From NCBI RefSeq assembly GCF_002884495.1, contig NZ_KZ614145.1, forward strand, positions 1,750,423 through 1,814,422: DNA of 64,000 nucleotides. The letters run 5' to 3'. A program made the translations under genes and the position numbers. Position 1 is the first letter of the stretch, and the number at the start of each line of letters is the position of its first letter. Below the pieces are notes generated by a model. The model did not search any database and was not told the DNA's origin. It was given only the letters and a program-made list of their open reading frames with translations. Source of the stretch: Rummeliibacillus pycnus (GTDB taxonomy: Bacteria > Bacillota > Bacilli > Bacillales_A > Planococcaceae). Shown one piece after another: positions 63,614 to 64,000 of this stretch.

Positions 63614-64000
63614 ATGCAATATGCTATCCTGGGAGACCTTCATTCAAATGTATCGGATACAAAAGCCGTACTTGCAGATATTCATGCTAATGCTGAAAAT
63701 GCTGCAATTATAGGGCTGGGCGATTTATATGAATGTAAGATTGGGAAAAAGAAAGCTAAGGACATTTTTGGTCTTACTTTAGATGAAGCAGCTGTACTTT
63801 CAGATGAATTTACACAACTATTACAATTTCCATCAGTTCGAGGAAATCAAGAAGAAAGAATTATGAAAGTAACTGGCTTAAATACTTTTTTAACATTACC
63901 AGAATCACTAGAAATTGAAGGAGCAGAAATTATCCATGGTCATCAATTTAAGTGGTCTACTGATTGGAAACCTTTTTTGGAGCAAATTGAAGCACCTATA
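63614..64000 (+). CDS. Metallophosphoesterase (calcineurin-like), N-terminal part cut by window edge
   Basis: 129 codons are visible from the ATG at 63614 (ribosome site AAAGGA) to the window end. The metal-binding motifs GDLHSN (7-12), GLGDLYE (about 37-43), RGNQEE (about 77-82, GNxE type) and GHQF (about 111-114) identify the calcineurin-like phosphoesterase fold (YfcE/diadenosine tetraphosphatase-like group). The substrate cannot be told. It is transcribed divergently from the NlpC/P60 gene with a 257-base AT-rich gap. Confidence 0.85.
   Translation, partial: MQYAILGDLHSNVSDTKAVLADIHANAENAAIIGLGDLYECKIGKKKAKDIFGLTLDEAAVLSDEFTQLLQFPSVRGNQEERIMKVTGLNTFLTLPESLEIEGAEIIHGHQFKWSTDWKPFLEQIEAPI

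Overview
The window is about 64 kb of AT-rich chromosome from a spore-forming, low-GC Gram-positive bacterium of the order Bacillales. The gene order follows the Bacillus subtilis ypmB-dinG ... fer region closely. The family is probably Planococcaceae/Caryophanaceae (Lysinibacillus, Rummeliibacillus or Viridibacillus-like); that placement is an inference from gene content, not a phylogeny. Sporulation and germination genes (spoIVA, sleB-ypeB), bacillithiol genes (bshA, ypdA), a menaquinol:cytochrome c reductase (qcrABC) and TRAP (mtrB) support it. Most genes are on the minus strand, and no rRNA, tRNA, CRISPR or prophage genes were seen.

Layout. 1-6.9 kb: ypmB (cut by the edge), dinG, panBCD and birA. 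panBCD has its own promoter and a 5' leader with two near-identical hairpins, each carrying two bulged adenosines (tandem pan RNA). These are followed by an intrinsic terminator whose 5' arm is fully complementary to the second hairpin. 7.3-11.6 kb: a secreted permuted NlpC/P60-like protein, then the dapB-mgsA-bshA-cca operon. 12-22 kb: a YitT-type membrane protein and, on the other strand, a six-gene accessory catabolic operon. It encodes a class III aminotransferase, an APC permease, HyuA, HyuB, a succinate-semialdehyde-type dehydrogenase and a DUF3870 protein, behind a structured leader. 22-28 kb: a zinc metallopeptidase, ypjA, qcrABC, ypiF and ypiAB.

28-40 kb: the aromatic supra-operon aroC-aroB-aroH-hisC-tyrA-aroA without the trp genes that sit inside it in B. 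subtilis, then cheR, ndk, the menaquinone set hepS-menG-hepT, mtrB, folE and hbs. 40-52.7 kb: spoIVA, yphF and yphE homologs, gpsA, der, rpsA, plsC, cmk, motI, sleB-ypeB and prsW. Two repeat-like non-coding elements lie here, next to spoIVA and upstream of cmk. 52.8-64 kb: ansA, ypdA, a LysM protein, recS-ypbB, fer, a PadR/DUF1700 pair, fabI under a textbook FapR box, a nitronate monooxygenase, a cell-wall NlpC/P60 hydrolase and the start of a metallophosphoesterase.

Most of the window is conserved housekeeping sequence. The parts deserving a second look are the pan leader (a complete aptamer / antiterminator / terminator switch can be drawn from the sequence), the hyu/aminotransferase/SSADH operon with its own leader hairpin (proposed lactam-to-GABA-to-succinate route), the two repeat elements, and the three-copy 16-mer between padR and fabI.
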